The notes under the pieces: generated by a model
Seen by the model: only the letters and a program-made list of their open reading frames with translations
Databases searched by the model: none
Told to the model about the DNA's origin: nothing
Shown: piece after piece, positions 56,791 through 64,000 of the stretch
Layout: the number at the start of each line of letters is the position of its first letter
Numbering within the stretch: position 1 is the stretch's first letter
Made by a program: the position numbers and the translations under genes
Source: Rummeliibacillus pycnus_A
Lineage (GTDB): Bacteria; Bacillota; Bacilli; Bacillales_A; Planococcaceae
Reading direction: 5' to 3'
Length of the DNA: 64,000 bases
Assembly (NCBI RefSeq): GCF_044359855.1
Contig: NZ_CP132291.1
Span: forward strand, 2,728,001 to 2,792,000

Positions 56791-57827
56791 CAAAAAATTA
56801 TAAAGACTGGACGGGTTTAAATATTGAAGATATTGAGCCAGTTGAAGTGTCGGAAACAGAGAAACAAAGGGTTAAGCGATTTGTGTTTGGATCAAAGAGT
56901 AGAAGAAAAACATCTACGCTATATCGTAATATTGTTGCGGCAGCTGTTATAACAATTGGTGTAGTTACGACAACAGGTTTTGCATTTCCTTCAGTTGCAT
57001 CTCAAATCCCATTTATGAAGAATGTGATCAGTTATTTTCAAGATGAAGATAACTTCTATGAAAAGTATGATGAGTTTTCTACAACTATCGGACAGGTTCA
57101 AACCAGTAACGGGGTATCTGTTATGATCGATAATGCAGTATATGATGGTACTTCTATCACTATTTCTTATGCAATTGAAACGAAGAAAGACTTGGGAGGA
57201 AACCCAATGATAGCTGGTTCACCTTCGGTAGAGAATACAATTGGAACATCAGGTGGCTCATCATTAAAGAAAATAAGTGATACTAAATATGTAGGAGTAG
57301 ATAAAATAACACCAATTTATAAGGGAGACGGCAAGGGAACGAATACTGTACAAGTAAGCTGGCAGCCAGAAGCATTTACTAACATTACCTCTGGTACAAA
57401 AGTAAAGGGAGATTGGTCCTTTGAATTCTCTTTAGATAAAGTAGAAGGTAAGACTCAACTTGTAAATCAGACAAGTGAATCGAAAGGACTCAAAATAATT
57501 TTACAGTCATTTGAAAAGACAGATGTTTCGACTGTTCTAAATTACCAGCAAACCGTTGATCCTAAAATTCTTGAAAAGTGGAAAGACGTTTCAACAATTT
57601 TAGATGTTGTAGATGATGTTGGAACGACTTATCATATAGAGGGGAATGGTGGAACTAGTCATAATCAAGGGGCGAAATCTCAATTTAGTGACACGATGAA
57701 TGTTATTAACGAAAAAGCAACAAAATTAATCATTACACCAACTGTTATTCTAAGTCTGGGTGAAGGAAAAGGCCATGAAGAACGGAAAATGAAACCGATT
57801 GAAATTGATTTGAAAAAGGAAAAGTAA
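56787..57827 (+). CDS. Anti-sigma factor, DUF4179 type
   Basis: A membrane protein of 346 aa that probably sequesters the sigma factor encoded just upstream. It has a cytoplasmic N-terminus (about 1-47) with a Lys/Arg cluster, one membrane segment (about 48-70) ending in GFAFPSVASQIPF, and an extracytoplasmic beta-rich domain with the DUF4179/DUF5643 pattern (SVMIDNAVYDGTSITISYAIE). There is no zinc-binding His-Cys motif. The four-base overlap supports co-regulation. Confidence 0.85.
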   Translation: MTKNYKDWTGLNIEDIEPVEVSETEKQRVKRFVFGSKSRRKTSTLYRNIVAAAVITIGVVTTTGFAFPSVASQIPFMKNVISYFQDEDNFYEKYDEFSTTIGQVQTSNGVSVMIDNAVYDGTSITISYAIETKKDLGGNPMIAGSPSVENTIGTSGGSSLKKISDTKYVGVDKITPIYKGDGKGTNTVQVSWQPEAFTNITSGTKVKGDWSFEFSLDKVEGKTQLVNQTSESKGLKIILQSFEKTDVSTVLNYQQTVDPKILEKWKDVSTILDVVDDVGTTYHIEGNGGTSHNQGAKSQFSDTMNVINEKATKLIITPTVILSLGEGKGHEERKMKPIEIDLKKEK

Positions 57828-57911
57828 TTTGCAACAGACTAGACAACAAGGGCTTCCATCTAATGAATATACGAAAGCATTTGCTAAGAAATATTTGATA
57901 ATATTACAACC

Positions 57912-57954
57912 AAAAAGCCAAGGCAGGAACGATCCACTGCTCTTGGCTTTAAAT
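57912..57954. terminator. Bidirectional terminator between anti-sigma and SDR genes
   Basis: AAAGCCAAG and CAG pair with CTG and CTTGGCTTT; T-runs are present mainly on the minus strand. Confidence 0.7.
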
Positions 57955-57990
57955 TTATGAAGGATTGTATTAATCGCTCTATAGCATCAA

Positions 57991-58749
57991 TTAGTATGCA
58001 GACCAACCAGCGTCAGCTGCTACTACTTGCCCGTTGATAAAGCTTGATTCTTCAGAACCTAAGAATAATGCAAGCTGTGCAATTTCTTCTGGTTGACCAC
58101 CACGTGGCATAATGGCCATACCTAGATTTTGACGAGCTGCTCCTAATTCACTCATATTTGTCATGGTTGAGCCGATGTTTGTTGCTACGCCACCAGGAGC
58201 AATGCCGTTACAACGAATATTTTTATCTGCATACATAAAGGCAGTGTTTTTAGTTAAACCAACAACAGCATGTTTTGAAGCAGTGTATGCAGCACCAGCA
58301 CGAGCGCCATAAAGACCACCTGCTGAAATGTTGTTGACGATTACGCCATGGCCTTGTTCTAGGAAGATGTTAGTTGCGATACGCATTGATTTCATAACGC
58401 CAGTTGTATTAACGGAGAATACTAAATCCCAACGGTTGTCGTCTACTTCGCCAACTGGTTGCATACCATCCATGATGCCTGCATTATTGACGATAATATC
58501 TAATTTACCGTATTTTTCAATCGCTAAATCATACATTGCTTGAAGATCTGCTTCTTCGGCAACATTTGTTTTGATAGCTACAGCGATACCACCGTTTTCT
58601 TTAATACCATCTACAATGGCTTCTGCACCTTCAAGATTCAAATCGGAGGCAACGACTTTTGCGCCTTCTTTTGCATATAATTCTGCTATAGCTTTACCCA
58701 TACCAGATGCTGCACCAGTGACGATGGCTACTTTATTTTCTAAACGCAT
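57991..58749 (-). CDS. Short-chain dehydrogenase/reductase
   Basis: A classical SDR of 252 aa. It has the cofactor motif TGAASGMG (residues 11-18), DLN after strand 2 (favouring NAD(H)), NNAG, catalytic Ser in NNISAGG, YTASK, and a C-terminal FINGQVVAADAGWSAY. The substrate is unknown; annotation as glucose dehydrogenase or oxoacyl-ACP reductase would be a guess. AAAGGAGAG lies six bases before the ATG. It is divergent from a TetR regulator with a candidate operator at its own promoter. Confidence 0.87.
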   Translation of the reverse strand: MRLENKVAIVTGAASGMGKAIAELYAKEGAKVVASDLNLEGAEAIVDGIKENGGIAVAIKTNVAEEADLQAMYDLAIEKYGKLDIIVNNAGIMDGMQPVGEVDDNRWDLVFSVNTTGVMKSMRIATNIFLEQGHGVIVNNISAGGLYGARAGAAYTASKHAVVGLTKNTAFMYADKNIRCNGIAPGGVATNIGSTMTNMSELGAARQNLGMAIMPRGGQPEEIAQLALFLGSEESSFINGQVVAADAGWSAY

Positions 58750-58776
58750 ATCAATCTCTCCTTTAATATTTATCTA

Positions 58777-58792
58777 TCAAACATTTGTTCAA
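58777..58792. promoter_or_regulatory. Candidate TetR operator
   Basis: AACA TT TGTT forms a short inverted repeat inside TCAAACATTTGTTCAA, just downstream of the -10 box of the SDR promoter; TGTTCAATAAG recurs near the TetR start. Confidence 0.4.
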
Positions 58793-58799
58793 TAAATAT

Positions 58800-58827
58800 T
58801 GTATAATACATAAGAAAACGGTTTCAA
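58800..58827 (-). promoter_or_regulatory. Sigma-A promoter of the SDR gene
   Basis: On the minus strand: TTGAAA, 16-base spacer, TATACA. Confidence 0.6.
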
Positions 58828-58903
58828 TAAGCAAAATTAAGATAAATAGTAGGTTATTAAACAGATTAAAGAATAAGTGTTCAATAAGTGAGGAACCCCA
58901 TTT

Positions 58904-59470
58904 ATGAATAAAAATGATTTACGTGTTATTAAAACAAAAAAAGCACTTCATCAGGCTTTAATCGAATTAATCAATGAAAAGGATTACGAGGATATTTCTA
59001 TTACAGATATATGTAAGGTGGGCCAAGTAAATAGAGGAACATTCTATGGGCATTATGTACAGAAGGAAGATCTGTTTAACGAAGTCATGGAGAGAATAAT
59101 GAATGACTTTTTTAAAGCATATTTTGAACCGTACTCACATCAACCGATACTTAACATGGCTACATTAAAAAGTGAGACAATTGGTATTTTTCAACACATA
59201 TTAGAGTACAAGCAGTTTTATCAAATGGTCTTTTCTTATGAAAGCACCATCAAGTTTCACAATATCTTTAGTGAAAAAATTAAAGAATGGATCAAGGAAG
59301 AAATAGAACAATACAAATACAAACATAATGGCATAGATGTAGATTTATATGCTTCCTATCAAACTTATGCCATCATCGGTATGATTGTAGAATGGGTGAA
59401 TCGTAATTTTTCGTATTCAGTTTCCTATATGAATGAGCAACTTACGAAGATATTGCAGTTGAAGGACTAA
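58904..59470 (+). CDS. TetR-family transcriptional regulator
   Basis: A cytoplasmic dimeric repressor of 188 aa. The N-terminal helix-turn-helix (about 8-55) has the family pattern ITDICKVGQVNRGTFYGHYVQKEDLFNEV. The C-terminal ligand domain is of the TetR_C group seen with many Bacillales oxidoreductase genes. It is transcribed away from the SDR gene, so it probably controls that gene and itself; the inducer may be a small hydrophobic compound. Confidence 0.88.
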   Translation: MNKNDLRVIKTKKALHQALIELINEKDYEDISITDICKVGQVNRGTFYGHYVQKEDLFNEVMERIMNDFFKAYFEPYSHQPILNMATLKSETIGIFQHILEYKQFYQMVFSYESTIKFHNIFSEKIKEWIKEEIEQYKYKHNGIDVDLYASYQTYAIIGMIVEWVNRNFSYSVSYMNEQLTKILQLKD

Positions 59471-59746
59471 GAAGAAAGCTATAAAAAGATGGGGGGGCAA
59501 TAAGTGAATTAGCCCCCCGTATAGTTGAAATATTTATAATCTATTTTTGATTTTACACTACATATAGAGGTGGTACGAGAAACCCCCTACTGGAAAAGCA
59601 ATCTGCATCATGACGAAGCGGCTCAAGGCTTGCCCACGTAAAGCAAGTGCCAGAGCGCACATTTCTATTATCTAATTTTTAATATTATCTTAAGCTATTT
59701 CTTATGAAAGTGTACTTTTTAGACAGCCTCATAAATATTCTATTCC
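59471..59746. other. Spacer with GC-rich segment and GGGGGGC hairpin
   Basis: GGGGGGC pairs with GCCCCCC at 59490-59520 without a T-run. The following 59560-59660 segment is more GC-rich than its surroundings and holds no coding frame. It may be decayed. Confidence 0.4.
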
Positions 59747-60523
59747 TCATTTAAAGAAATAATCATAAACATTTTTAGTTAATAATGAGCATGTAACAAT
59801 GATAAATAATACTCGTACATAGCCAGTCCCTTGTTTCAAGGCAAATTTAGAGCCGGCTATAGCACCGAATATTTGTGCAATGCCCATTGGTATTCCATAG
59901 GCATAATGGATTTGCCCTAAGGACATGAACATCAGTAATGCTGCAATATTACTTCCGAAGTTTAAGAATCGAGCATTCCCTGCAGCCTTTAGAAAATCAA
60001 AACCAACCATTAAAAAGGCAAAGATAAGAAAAGACCCTGTACCAGGTCCTAAGAAACCATCGTAAAAACCACATGCGAAGATCACTACAATAAATAGAAC
60101 AAGTTTAGCTGGCGATAATTTTTTATATGTAGAAATGCTTCCCCAATCCTTTTTGAAGATGGTATATACAGCCACTGCTGCAAGCATAATGAGCATTAGT
60201 GGCTTCAAAACATCCGGATTCATCAAATGGACAATCCATGCACCTAGTGCTGAACCAACAAATACTAATGGAAAAAACTTTGCAACAGATTTGAAATCCA
60301 TTTTTCCGGAACGGTAAAAAGTAATAGTACTAGTAAAAGATCCCATTGTTCCTGCAAGCTTGTTTGTTGCAACTGCTGCAGCAGGTGAGAGGCCAACAAA
60401 TAATAACGCTGGTAATCCAATTAAACCTCCTCCACCAACAACGGAATCAATAAACGCTGCCAAAAACCCAAAAATTACAAGAATTAATAATAATGAAAAA
60501 TTAATATCTAAATCAAACGGCAT
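59747..60523 (-). CDS. TSUP (TauE/SafE) family anion exporter
   Basis: A membrane protein of 258 aa with seven to eight helices and the family signatures FLAAFIDSVVGGGGLIGLPALL (first repeat) and GFYDGFLGPGTGSFLIFAF (second repeat). Members move sulfite, sulfonates or organosulfur acids. The start is the ATG at 60523, with AGGAGG eight bases upstream; a TTG one codon earlier is possible. It is divergent from a TrmB-type regulator, and direct repeats lie at its promoter. Confidence 0.88.
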   Translation of the reverse strand: MPFDLDINFSLLLILVIFGFLAAFIDSVVGGGGLIGLPALLFVGLSPAAAVATNKLAGTMGSFTSTITFYRSGKMDFKSVAKFFPLVFVGSALGAWIVHLMNPDVLKPLMLIMLAAVAVYTIFKKDWGSISTYKKLSPAKLVLFIVVIFACGFYDGFLGPGTGSFLIFAFLMVGFDFLKAAGNARFLNFGSNIAALLMFMSLGQIHYAYGIPMGIAQIFGAIAGSKFALKQGTGYVRVLFIIVTCSLLTKNVYDYFFK

Positions 60524-60540
60524 CAAATTAACCTCCTGCT

Positions 60541-60564
60541 TAGTAACTACTAAAATAGTAACTA
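60541..60564. promoter_or_regulatory. Direct repeats TAGTAACTA in the TSUP/TrmB spacer
   Basis: TAGTAACTA occurs at 60541-60549 and 60556-60564 (15-base period), between the divergent genes and close to the TSUP ribosome site. It is a candidate operator of the TrmB-type regulator. Confidence 0.5.
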
Positions 60565-60637
60565 AAATCCTTTTGATTGTAAATAGTTCAAAAAAATTTG
60601 GTATGATTAAGATAAGAGAAAAACGGAGGAATGCAAA

Positions 60638-61423
60638 ATGGAGAACTTAGTGCAGCAGCTAAAGTCAATTGGATTCACTGAATATGAAGCAAAATCCTAT
60701 GTTTCCTTAGTCAAACAGGGAACAGTAACTGCTTACCAAGTAAGTAAAAATTCTGGTATACCACGAGCACGAATCTATGATATTTTGAAAACCCTCGTAG
60801 AAAAAGGGATTGTCTTAAAAGAGGAAAAAACGGATGGTGCTGTTTATTCACCACTACCCGTCGATGTCTTTCTAGAAAGAGCACAATCCACTTGGGAAAC
60901 AAATTATCAAAGTTTGAGCAAAAAGCTAAAGCAGCTAGAAACAACAGAAGAAAAACCAGACAATCGAGTGCTTACATTAAAAGAAAAAATGGCGATTATT
61001 AGCTATTGCAAATCACTCATTAAAAAAGCCCAAAAGCGAATTATTATTTCAATGTGGGACGATATGTATGGAGAGTTAAGAAATGATTTAGAAGAAGTAG
61101 CTGAAAATGTCCAAATTCAAGGTATTACATTGCATGTTAATCACCCTGCAAAAGGTGTAGATTTACACAGAATTACTCATTTTACAGAAGCACCGACAAG
61201 CACAAAATGGTTTGTCCTATCTATTGATGCAAAGGAAATGATATATGGGTCATGCTTAGATGAGCGTGAATTGGCATTTTATACAGATGATCCAGTGCAT
61301 ATCTATCTATTGGAAGATTATGTTTGGCATGATGTTTTAGTAAATCGATTGGTCAGACGAAGCCAAGATAACCTAGAACAGTGGGTATCCACTGAACGCA
61401 AAAAATTCTTTATGGAAGAATAG
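60638..61423 (+). CDS. TrmB-family transcriptional regulator
   Basis: A 261-aa regulator. Its N-terminal winged helix (about 1-75) has the TrmB pattern FTEYEAKSYVSLVKQG...IPRARIYDILKTLVEKG, followed by a coiled segment (about 80-115) and the C-terminal effector-binding domain of TrmB proteins. TrmB regulators respond to sugars or other small ligands. CGGAGGA precedes the ATG. Divergent placement next to the TSUP gene makes that gene the likely target. Confidence 0.87.
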   Translation: MENLVQQLKSIGFTEYEAKSYVSLVKQGTVTAYQVSKNSGIPRARIYDILKTLVEKGIVLKEEKTDGAVYSPLPVDVFLERAQSTWETNYQSLSKKLKQLETTEEKPDNRVLTLKEKMAIISYCKSLIKKAQKRIIISMWDDMYGELRNDLEEVAENVQIQGITLHVNHPAKGVDLHRITHFTEAPTSTKWFVLSIDAKEMIYGSCLDERELAFYTDDPVHIYLLEDYVWHDVLVNRLVRRSQDNLEQWVSTERKKFFMEE

Positions 61424-61559
61424 CTTGTGGATAAGGGATGAAAAGTTATGCACCTGTGGATAGCAAGGGATGGAACGTTGAAGGAGGGTATAAGGTGGAT
61501 GAATAAATTATCCACTTAGAAAGATTACCAAAACTTCATATATACTACATTAACAAAAA

Positions 61560-61660
61560 GATAAGCCCTTGCTCAGGGCTTAAATCATTCTATATGTTAT
61601 ATGTGATTACCGTAGCAACCCTCCCTTTAAAAAGAGAAAGTTGCGGGTAATTTCAAATAA
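61560..61660. repeat. Two hairpins in the spacer before the DUF2642-like genes
   Basis: AAGCCCT tgctc AGGGCTT (about 61563-61581), and ATTACC plus GCAAC pairing with GTTGC plus GGTAAT (about 61608-61653). There is no T-run to make either a clear terminator. Confidence 0.45.
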
Positions 61661-61718
61661 ATCAAAGCAATCTATTTAAGTACAAGGATTTTCAGATTTC
61701 GAAGAATTTCAAAAGGTG

Positions 61719-62402
61719 TCATCTCAGGTGAATCGTTTTGAAATGATCGAGGTTAAGAAAAGCTGAATTTGTTCGTGCTGTTTTTATTTCTACAATTTTC
61801 CCTACGATATTATTTACTTTTCCAATATAATCACTTTTTTCGCCAATATTAATAATAATAAGTTCATTTTTCATTTTTTCTACTTGGATTGCTAAATCTC
61901 TTGATAAGGGCTCATTATAAGGTTGAATATCAAAAGTATGATCTGCTAATCCATAAGGCTTTTGATTAAAAGAATACGGAATAAGCCATTTCAAATGTTT
62001 TAATGCAATATACATTGTTTTATAGATAGGAGATTGAAATACAATATAGTCATTCATAATATTTGAAATATAGCCATGCAAAGGAATCTTACCGGTTACA
62101 TAAATTTCAGTGTACATTCCTTGGGCTTGGGTAAGAACCTGTGTCAGGGTTAAATCTTCTTTCTCTTTATTTGTAATAGTAGGAGGTTCTGAAGGTACAT
62201 CAATCTCATCCCCATTATTGGTATTCACCAATAAATTTTGTATATGGTCAATAGGAATGTAAAGATAATCCGTTCCATTAAATAGAACAACTATTTCACT
62301 GCTTATATCAATGATAGAACCTTTAAGAAATTTACCACCTGATATCTCAAGCTCTACTATTTCTTTATCAAAATTTTGGAGTAATTTATCCAATGTCACC
62401 AT
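61719..62402 (-). CDS. DUF2642/Sm-like repeat protein, probable spore coat
   Basis: A 227-aa protein that I recognise only by pattern. Three times it shows the short Sm-like/DUF2642 layout: a strand with E(L/I)...G, G..I..I, VVLF, then Y(I/L)YIPIDHI (residues about 10-58, 90-140, 180-226). Such proteins in Bacillales are often spore-coat parts (YuzF-type). The ATG at 62402 touches an AAAGAGG site, so the in-frame TTG at 62393 is a better start by spacing. It lies 130 bases after the related 482-aa gene on the same strand. Confidence 0.6.
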   Translation of the reverse strand: MVTLDKLLQNFDKEIVELEISGGKFLKGSIIDISSEIVVLFNGTDYLYIPIDHIQNLLVNTNNGDEIDVPSEPPTITNKEKEDLTLTQVLTQAQGMYTEIYVTGKIPLHGYISNIMNDYIVFQSPIYKTMYIALKHLKWLIPYSFNQKPYGLADHTFDIQPYNEPLSRDLAIQVEKMKNELIIINIGEKSDYIGKVNNIVGKIVEIKTARTNSAFLNLDHFKTIHLR

Positions 62403-62532
62403 CCTCTTTAGTCAAATTTTCTACGAAACGATTTTAGTTTACTAAACCAATATATAAGCCTATTGGTTTAATAAATGTCCACTCCTATTAAAGAGATACA
62501 ATTGTTTCTCGTCATGACTATATTGAGTATTC

Positions 62533-63981
62533 TTATTTTAATCGATCATTCTTTAATTGAAGGTACATTTTTTCAGCATACTTCATTAATGCGTAATATT
62601 GCTTTTCTAAAGTTATCTTTTCTTCTCTTGGACTGATTTGGTTTATAGGATAGGAATCAGATGGTGATTGGTTATATTCTGGATAGTTAGTTAAAATATT
62701 TGAATCCGCATCAAGACTAACTTCTTTGTGAGATTTATGTTTTGGAATACATAATGAGTTACAAAACAGAGGCTCGGTATGGTGATTGTTAGGATCTGTA
62801 TTATAATAATAGACTTCGTAACCTTTATCAAAGGAGCTTTGCTCTGTTTTTAAAAGTTTTTTATTTTTTAAAGAAAAGGTCGCATCTGCAATTTTTTTTT
62901 GAAATGCGTTAGATTTGGTTAGCTTAAATTTTCTATTTCTATTTTTTCTATTTCTCTTGATTGGTAACGGATTAAGATAGTCTACTATAGAATCATTGGA
63001 TTCATTATCATATTGAAATTTTTCAGTATTCAATGATGTAACATAAGTATCTTGGGTTGACTTTGTCTCTGCATGTATCTGTGTATTATTCATTTCTGAA
63101 TTTTTATCATCTGTTTCATCATTATTATGTCGTTTTTTAATGAAATCGAAGTACTCTTGTGGTGTCATCTTATTTTTTGATTTTTGTTCTCTAATAATTT
63201 TCTCTTCTTGAGCATGAATGTTTTGGTTCCCTGAAAGTTGAACAGATTCAGGCTCATAAGATTGAACAGGCTTAGTCATAGAAAGTAGGATAGACTCAGG
63301 TTCGGAAGGTAGGATAGGTTCGTATTCCGTGTGTAGAGCAGACTCAAAAGTTGGAATAGTGTCGGATACAGGAGATAGGACAGATTCGGGTGCAGAAGGT
63401 AGAACAGGGGCGGGTTCAGGAGATGGAACAGACTCATGTTCCAAAAGTGGAACGAGTTCGGGTTCAGGAAGTTGATTCGACTCTTCTTTTGAGGATAGGG
63501 ATTGATCAGTATCTTCTGTAACATCTTCTGTAACATCATTTTCTTGATGATGTTCAATACTTTCATAAACTCCTTTATAGATATCGGATATATATGATTT
63601 TTGTACAAATAGTTGTTCTGTATTGTTTAGTAATATAATGTGGTCTTCATAAATCCTGCTTAACAATCCAGCAAATGTCTTATTAGTCATGCAATTTATG
63701 GTTACCCATTTGTATTTCAAGTCATCCAAAACATCGGTTAAATTATTTCTGTTGAGATATGGAACTACTTGGGTTGATACCCGAAAGTCTTTAGCGTTTT
63801 TTGAACATGCATGAATTTGATTGAGTGCAAAATAAATTACACTTTGATCCACTTTTACGATAAGGTGATCTCGCTTAACATTTAATAAGACGCCTTGGAT
63901 AAATTGGTTATCATTAAGATAAAAACCAATTTTCTTACCCACAAGACCCCCTATTGAATTTTCAAAGTTACCCTCTACCAA
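62533..63981 (-). CDS. DUF2642-like protein with Pro/Glu/Ser repeat region
   Basis: 482 aa. The N-terminus has two Sm-like modules (GGLVGKKIGFYLNDNQFIQGVLLNVKRDHLIVKV and WVTINCMTNKTFAGLLSRIYEDHIILLN, about 1-120). A region of imperfect 8-11-residue units rich in Pro, Glu and Ser (about 150-245, e.g. LPSEPESILLS) follows, then a basic stretch (RNRKNRNRKFK) and a helical C-terminus. The start is TTG at 63981, with AAAGGGG eight bases upstream. It is probably a spore-coat or surface-structure component; the function is not known. Confidence 0.6.
   Translation of the reverse strand: MVEGNFENSIGGLVGKKIGFYLNDNQFIQGVLLNVKRDHLIVKVDQSVIYFALNQIHACSKNAKDFRVSTQVVPYLNRNNLTDVLDDLKYKWVTINCMTNKTFAGLLSRIYEDHIILLNNTEQLFVQKSYISDIYKGVYESIEHHQENDVTEDVTEDTDQSLSSKEESNQLPEPELVPLLEHESVPSPEPAPVLPSAPESVLSPVSDTIPTFESALHTEYEPILPSEPESILLSMTKPVQSYEPESVQLSGNQNIHAQEEKIIREQKSKNKMTPQEYFDFIKKRHNNDETDDKNSEMNNTQIHAETKSTQDTYVTSLNTEKFQYDNESNDSIVDYLNPLPIKRNRKNRNRKFKLTKSNAFQKKIADATFSLKNKKLLKTEQSSFDKGYEVYYYNTDPNNHHTEPLFCNSLCIPKHKSHKEVSLDADSNILTNYPEYNQSPSDSYPINQISPREEKITLEKQYYALMKYAEKMYLQLKNDRLK
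63286..63500 (-). repeat. Pro/Glu/Ser-coding minisatellite
   Basis: Imperfect tandem units of about 24-33 bases (coding EPES(I/V)xxS-type repeats). The units are diverged, so slippage is probably slow. Confidence 0.6.
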
Positions 63982-64000
63982 TTAGGGGGCCCCTTTCATT

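Noticed and set aside
59560..59600. T-box remnant (AGAGGTGGTAC)
   Set aside because: It differs from GGGTGGNACCGCG at key positions, and no specifier stem or aminoacyl-tRNA gene follows.

Overview
The window is about 64 kb of AT-rich chromosome from a Gram-positive, endospore-former-like member of the Bacillales. It carries a complete 16S-23S-5S rRNA operon (48.5-53.4 kb) with a Bacillus-type anti-Shine-Dalgarno end. AGGAGG-type ribosome sites, frequent TTG/GTG starts, lysine and guanine riboswitches, PerR-like boxes, a sortase (LPQTG) adhesin and DUF2642-like genes all fit. The 16S looks Planococcaceae-like (Lysinibacillus/Rummeliibacillus/Viridibacillus neighbourhood); I cannot fix the genus without a search. 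No CRISPR array, tRNA gene or intact insertion sequence was seen.

Layout. 0.2-7.5 kb: a small acidic peptide ORF, a Cache-GGDEF diguanylate cyclase, an AEC-family transporter, a minus-strand pair (anchored beta-rich protein plus a YiiX-like cysteine amidase gene interrupted by two in-frame TGA codons), and a MacB-like ABC exporter. 7.7-11.3 kb: a complete agr-type peptide quorum-sensing locus (agrB, agrD, agrC, agrA, all minus strand) with a divergent unknown 77-aa peptide gene and a small membrane protein. 11.6-14.9 kb: katA, then an MFS efflux gene whose leader carries a 5-codon ORF and a hairpin that hides the ribosome binding site. 15.0-34.3 kb is a surface and biofilm island: a 7TM hybrid kinase with two kinase modules, a response regulator with a BTAD domain, a 1591-aa adhesin, a secreted transglutaminase-like protein, a four-gene polysaccharide synthase operon, and a second diguanylate cyclase. 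The adhesin, the polysaccharide operon and the second cyclase share an identical 15-bp promoter-region motif, which suggests one regulon.

34.5-43.9 kb holds housekeeping and metabolic genes: NO synthase oxygenase, a CynX-type MFS transporter, lysP under a lysine riboswitch, xpt-pbuX under a guanine riboswitch, a YpsA-like protein and 2,3-butanediol dehydrogenase. 44-47 kb is a scar region with a 5'-truncated small membrane gene fused to an integrase fragment, a second integrase with an early stop, a perfect 20-bp palindrome and a second YiiX-like/DUF3139 pair. The rRNA operon follows, with three tandem sigma-A promoters. 53.5-64 kb holds a broken secreted-protein gene, PAP2, DedA, HAD, an ECF sigma/anti-sigma pair, an SDR/TetR divergent pair, a TSUP/TrmB divergent pair and two DUF2642-like genes, probably of the spore coat.

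How it may fit together (inference): peptide quorum sensing, c-di-GMP enzymes and the large two-component system sit within 34 kb together with the adhesin and polysaccharide genes they could control.
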